This document shows positions 60,255 through 64,000 of a stretch of 64,000 nucleotides of DNA, one piece after another. Source of the stretch: Paralichthys olivaceus (lineage: Eukaryota > Chordata > Actinopteri > Pleuronectiformes > Paralichthyidae); assembly GCF_024713975.1 (NCBI RefSeq), contig NC_091107.1:17537501-17601500 (forward strand), given 5' to 3'. The position numbers were made by a program, and so were the translations under genes. The first letter of the stretch is position 1, and each line of letters starts with the position of its first letter. The notes beneath the pieces are model-generated. The model did not search any database and had not been told where the DNA came from. It worked only from the letters and a program-made list of their open reading frames with translations.

Positions 60255-60821
60255 CTAAAAAGAATATAAAATGTATCATGTGTTTGAATTATAGTACATG
60301 AACTTCAATTCAAATTAATGTATACAGCCTGCAAACTTAGATTGTCTTTGCTTACAGGTAAAATGGCCACTTACTTATGTAGAAGAAGTAATAATGACTA
60401 CGAAAGTGCTTACTTAGGTGAAAGTGGATAAAACAAGACACTTAAGTAATTTAGTACGTTATGTTAGAAGCAAAATATACTTAAGTATTAAAAATAAAAG
60501 TACTGATCTACCAACCGTTAAAGTTAAAGTTAACTTTGAAGTCATCTAACTTAGCTTAGACAACCCAAACCCGACATGGAACATTCTGTAATTTGCAGCA
60601 TTGACTTCTATAACACTATTATTTTACGGCACCTGTATTAACGAAGAAACACAAGAGACCATGCATTTACTTTCTGTGGATAATAACCATCTGCAACTCA
60701 ACGCTACTTGGGGCACACGCTCACTCGCTGGTCTCTCGAATTAAAATGCAGGTGAACATGTCCCTCTCAGAATGTCCTCCCCACCTGTCCACCCAAAACA
60801 AACGTCCTCGCTTCCCGTCCT

Positions 60822-61272
60822 GACGGTGGAGGTGTCCTGACAGTGGAGGTGTCCTGACAGTGGAGGTGTCCTGTGTCCTGACAGTGGAGGTGTCCTGACG
60901 GTGGAGGTGTCCTGACGGTGGAGGTGTCCTGACAGTGGAGGTGTCCTGACGGTGGAGGTGTCCTGACGGTGGAGGTGTCCTGACAGTGGAGGTGTCCTGA
61001 CGGTGGAGGTGTCCTGTGTCCTGACAGTGGAGGTGTCCTGACGGTGGAGGTGTCCTGTGTCCTGACAGTGGAGGTGTCCTGACGGTGGAGGTGTCCTGAC
61101 AGTGGAGGTGTCCTGACGGTGGAGGTGTCCTGTGTCCTGACAGTGGAGGTGTCCTGACGGTGGAGGTGTCCTGTGTCCTGACGGTGGAGGTGTCCTGACA
61201 GTGGAGGTGTCCTGACGGTGGAGGTGTCCTGACGGTGGAGGTGTCCTGACGGTGGAGGTGTCCTGACGGTGG
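60822..61272. repeat. 17-bp minisatellite upstream of aspa
   Basis: About 24 head-to-tail copies of GACRGTGGAGGTGTCCT. Five units carry an extra TGTCCTG, making them 24 bp. R alternates between A and G, giving a variant code along the array. All frames are nearly stop-free, producing a spurious 241-codon ORF on the minus strand. Confidence 0.97.
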
Positions 61273-61301
61273 AGCCTGCACCGGAAGCGACCGCACAGTG
61301 A

Positions 61302-61354
61302 AGGTCTGCAGCCAGGACCCTCTTCTTATTTCAAGAGGTCCTGGCTGCAGACCT
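61302..61354. repeat. Inverted repeat / potential hairpin next to the minisatellite
   Basis: AGGTCTGCAGCCAGGACC (61302-61319), then CTCTT, is repeated inverted as AAGAGGTCCTGGCTGCAGAC at 61333-61352. The arms are 22-24 bp with one inserted C, and the loop is about 7 bp. Confidence 0.95.
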
Positions 61355-61369
61355 CCACATGTTCGGAAG

Positions 61370-61629
61370 TGTGTAGGTAAACAACGGGAGCTGGTTCGGA
61401 GTCTCGGTTCTTTACGCTTCACGTGCTCGCTGGAGGTGCGTGTCACGCACGGTGACTGAGCACGGCGAGCCAGCGGTCACGTTACGTAAGCGCGCAGCCG
61501 CCACAGCAGGCATTTAAACCGCGAGTGTGCGAAGCTGCCACGACTGAAAGTTTTCCTCCGGCGGCAGCGGCAGCACCTCCACCCCGCACTCTTCATCTCC
61601 TCTCATCTCTCACCTTCGTCTTCGTCACC
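61370..61629 (+). promoter_or_regulatory. aspa promoter and 5' UTR
   Basis: GC/CpG-rich sequence ahead of the aspa start codon. A TATA-like CATTTAAAC lies at about 61511. The ATG context is CACCATG, a good Kozak match. CACGTG is present near 61420. The exact start site is not determinable. Confidence 0.5.
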
Positions 61630-61871
61630 ATGTCCTCCCGCAACAACGGCGCGCGCTTCGACGAGGCCCGGAGGGTGGCGATATTCGGCGGAACGCACGG
61701 CAACGAGATGTCCGGCGTGACGCTCGTGAACCTGTGGGTGAAGAACGGCGCCGAGATCCAGAGGAAGAGGGTGGACGCCAAACCCTTCATCACCAACCCG
61801 CGGGCCGTGGAGAAGTGCACCCGGTACGTGGACACGGACCTGAACCGAGCCTTCACCCCGGAGAACCTCAG
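61630..61871 (+). CDS. aspa: Aspartoacylase, coding exon 1 (partial gene)
   Basis: ASPA is a cytosolic zinc carboxypeptidase-like enzyme that hydrolyses N-acetyl-L-aspartate to acetate and aspartate; its loss in humans causes Canavan disease. The exon encodes 80 residues plus two bases (phase 2), ending CTCAG/GTAAAC, as in human exon 1. Visible active-site residues: [10 protein letters not shown] gives zinc ligands His23 and Glu26 (human 21 and 24). Arg65 in KCTRYVD and Asn72-Arg73 in DLNRAF match human substrate-binding Arg63, Asn70 and Arg71. [16 protein letters not shown] is closer to ASPA than to ACY3 as I remember them. The third zinc ligand (human His116) and the rest of the protein lie in exons right of the window. 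Confidence 0.95.
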
Positions 61872-61978
61872 GTAAACACCCGCGGGACACGGGGCTGCTG
61901 CCGCCGCTGTTCTGGTTGTGCTGGTTGTGCTGGTTGTTCTGGTTGTTGTCGTATATGTTGAATGTAAAGTTTCTCATG

Positions 61979-62640
61979 GAACATCAGACTTACATTAGAT
62001 TTCACCGATCTGAGGTAGGGGATAAGAGACTGTACATTGTGTGACATTGTGTTGTTGTTGTTGTCAAACCCGCTGAAAGTAAACTGTCATGGAACAGCTC
62101 CATTAAACAGACATTTGTTTTCACTGATGAGTGTTGGAGGATAAGAGACACACCAGTGTCACGCTTCTACACGTTGTGTGACATTGTGTTGTTGTCGTTC
62201 CTGCCTGTTGTCATAGCTCCGTCAATCTGACTGTCATTAGATTTCACTGATCTGAGGTAGGGGATAAGAGACTGTACATTGTGTGACATTGTGTTGTTGT
62301 TGTTGTTGTTGTTACTATTGTTGTGGTCGCTGCCTGTTGTCAGAAGCGCTGAAAGGAAACTCTAATGGAACAGCTCCATCAAATAGACTGACATTTTATT
62401 TGTGTTGGAGGATAAGAGACACACCAGTGTAACGTTTCTACACGTTGTGTGACATTGTGTTGTTGTTGTTGTTGTTGTTCCTGCCTGTTGTCCTACACGC
62501 TGAATGGAAGCTCCATCAAACCAACAGACTGTCGTTAGATTTCACTGATCTCTCTCAGGAATAACACACATGGCTCTCACAGTGTAGCATCGCTGGACGT
62601 TGTGTTGTTGTTGTTGTTGTTGCTGTACATGTTGTTATTG
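61979..62640. repeat. Complex tandem repeat with (GTT)n in aspa intron 1
   Basis: Two alternating submotifs. Type 1 is TTAGATTTCACTGATCTGAG, then GTAGGGGATAAGAGACTGTA (61995, 62237; a third start at 62535). Type 2 is GTGTTGGAGGATAAGAGACA, CACCAGTGT, CTACACG (about 62131, 62401). Each ends in TTGTGTGACATTGTGTTGTT and a variable (GTT)n run, followed by CCTGCCTGTTGTC and CTCCATCAAA-like spacers. The large period is about 240-300 bp. Confidence 0.85.
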
Positions 62641-63345
62641 TGACCTTCGGGGTCCATTCAAGGTGGCACGACTTGGATCCATGAATTACAATGATGGAAA
62701 TACGATGACGGCAATTATATAACATCATCGACACGATTGCTAGTGTGACAGCGTGAGATCTGTGAGACAGACAAGGGGAACATCCCAGGGTGTGTTGAGA
62801 ACATATGGTCGAACAATAGACGTGTAACGACAGGCAGCCACACAGATGACAGCTGACGAGATCAGTCACAGTGGAATGGTGAATGGGACCTCTCCAGTCT
62901 TCATATCCCACAGAGAGCAGCGTCCGTGCTCCATGTTATTGTCCCTCAGGTAGAGGACAGTGTGCGTGTTTACCATCAGCCATGTCCTCCCAGCCCCCTC
63001 CCCTTACCCCTCACCCCCCAGCCAATCAGAGCCGAGCAGCGCGTCCCCCTGCCCGCAGACTCCAGCTGACTGTCAGCCAGCGGGAAAAACGTGAGAGGAA
63101 CGTGACCGAGCTGCAAATGATTTAAGGCGATTGCTTTTTTTTTTTTTTTTTTCTGCTCTGTCCCTTCTCTTTAGTGTGCACATAGTGGACATGAAGTCTT
63201 ACGCAAACGCTGGCTCATTTAAACCAGGCAGTGCGCAGGAACCACACACACACACTCACACACACAGCAGCCTATAATGTGGGTGGATAACAACACCAAC
63301 TGTAAAGTCATAATCAATCATTACATTACATTCCCAAGGTTATTA

Positions 63346-63347
<2 letters not shown>

Positions 63348-63399
<52 letters not shown>
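63348..63399. repeat. (GT)n microsatellite
   Basis: About 26 GT units. Confidence 0.97.
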
Positions 63400-63404
<5 letters not shown>

Positions 63405-63714
63405 ATTATACTCCTGTTAGAATATATTGTAGTGTGTATTTTTAGACAGTTGAGTATCAGTGATGAGAAGTTACTACATATATTTACTCAAGTACTCTAC
63501 AATATTTGTACCCCCCTGAACCACATGGACCTGAGTGATTGTAGTTAATTTTCTGTTACAGTGCTAAGAGTAAAATCAGTTTTCTAAATATTTTTATCTT
63601 CTTAAATATTTAAGTACCAAACTGTACTGTTGTTAGGTTTAGTCAGCACCAACTTGACCAATTACATCACTTAGTTTTTCTAGTTCATTAAAACATTAAC
63701 AACTGGCATGGCAC

Positions 63715-64000
63715 AGTGGAGTGCGTACCTCCCCCAAAGCCCAACTATAAACTCAGCATAGAGCTAGATTTTCATTTGGATCTGCACTGAATTTCACACA
63801 GTCATAATTATCAGTCCCCTAAACATGTCTGATTTTTGAAATCAAGATCCACAAATTATTCTCAGAGAAATCAATTGAAAGGTTAAGAAAATGCCCAAAG
63901 TAAATGATTTGATCTGCTGCAGAATTTGAAAGGTTGTTCGTTCAGCCGTGCCTCACTCCTTCACAAGACTTCATGGAGATCAATTGAGTAGTTTTCATGT
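63715..64000 (+). repeat. Interspersed repeat running off the right edge
   Basis: GCGTACCTCCCCCAAAGCCC, ATTTTCATTTGGATCTGCAC, TGAATTTCACACA, then CTTCATGGAGATCAATTGAG and TAGTTTTCATGT. This is the layout of the family at 32128-32330 (..TTTCATGGTAATCCGT..GTAGTTTTGTGTA), with more of its 5' part preserved. Confidence 0.6.

Larger units (their letters stand above)
58251..61629. other. Region between the taf1d and aspa coding sequences
   Basis: Contains the taf1d 3' UTR (end not fixed), a 100-bp tandem array (58502-59090), exon-like segments on the minus strand (59144-60254), a 17-bp minisatellite (60822-61272), a hairpin (61302-61354) and the aspa promoter. Confidence 0.6.
61872..64000 (+). other. 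aspa intron 1 (5' part)
   Basis: No second coding exon is visible before the window ends. It contains a complex tandem array (61979-62640), a poly-T run near 63136, a (GT)n tract and a repeat that crosses the right edge. Confidence 0.75.

Noticed and set aside
60822..61272. CRISPR-like array of regular repeats
   Set aside because: Units are contiguous without unique spacers, and the locus is vertebrate.
60721..61446. 241-codon minus-strand ORF with a PSGHLHRQDTSTVRTPP-like 17-residue period
   Set aside because: It is the minisatellite read in one frame. A 17-bp unit without stops keeps all frames open and gives a 17-residue period automatically.

Overview
The window is nuclear DNA of a ray-finned (teleost) fish. 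The evidence is vertebrate genes with GT-AG introns, several interspersed repeats of types I know from teleost genomes, many long (CA/GT)n tracts, and protein sequences closest to fish and tetrapod orthologues. All gene models were built by hand, by joining conserved exons at splice sites and checking codon phase. No aligner or database was used.

Layout. (1) 1-31.3 kb: two minus-strand coding exons of an LHFPL-family tetraspan gene (exon 1 at 31013-31273, exon 2 at 2522-2660). They are separated by a 28 kb intron full of repeats, MITE-like elements and microsatellites; the remaining exons lie left of the window. (2) 34.9-48.6 kb, minus: complete akap10 (D-AKAP2), 15 coding exons, 612 residues, from MSFF to the C-terminal TKL. 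(3) 49.4-53.1 kb, minus: complete c11orf54 (PTD012 zinc ester hydrolase), 8 coding exons, 319 residues. (4) 53.9-58.25 kb, plus: a taf1d-like gene head-to-head with c11orf54, 5 coding exons, about 1106 residues, with a very large lysine-rich last exon. (5) 58.3-61.6 kb: a 100-bp tandem repeat, a few unrecognised minus-strand exon-like segments, and a 17-bp minisatellite beside a hairpin. (6) 61.63 kb onward, plus: first exon of aspa (aspartoacylase) and the start of its first intron, which carries a complex tandem repeat.

The genes do not form one pathway. AKAP10 anchors PKA, C11orf54 is a metal-dependent hydrolase, TAF1D is an RNA polymerase I SL1 subunit, ASPA hydrolyses N-acetylaspartate, and LHFPL proteins are four-pass membrane proteins. 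The tight c11orf54/taf1d head-to-head pair matches the human arrangement on 11q21 and probably shares a promoter. In human, akap10 and aspa are on 17p, so the block joins neighbourhoods that are separate in human.

I found no CRISPR array, operon or phage-like system, as expected for a vertebrate. The most interesting signals are the enlarged repeat-bearing taf1d exon with an 84-nt stop-free intron before it, the tandem arrays on both sides of aspa exon 1, the coding-like orphan exons at 59.1-60.3 kb, several MITEs with clear terminal inverted repeats (one nested in another), and a 252-codon open frame inside the LHFPL intron.
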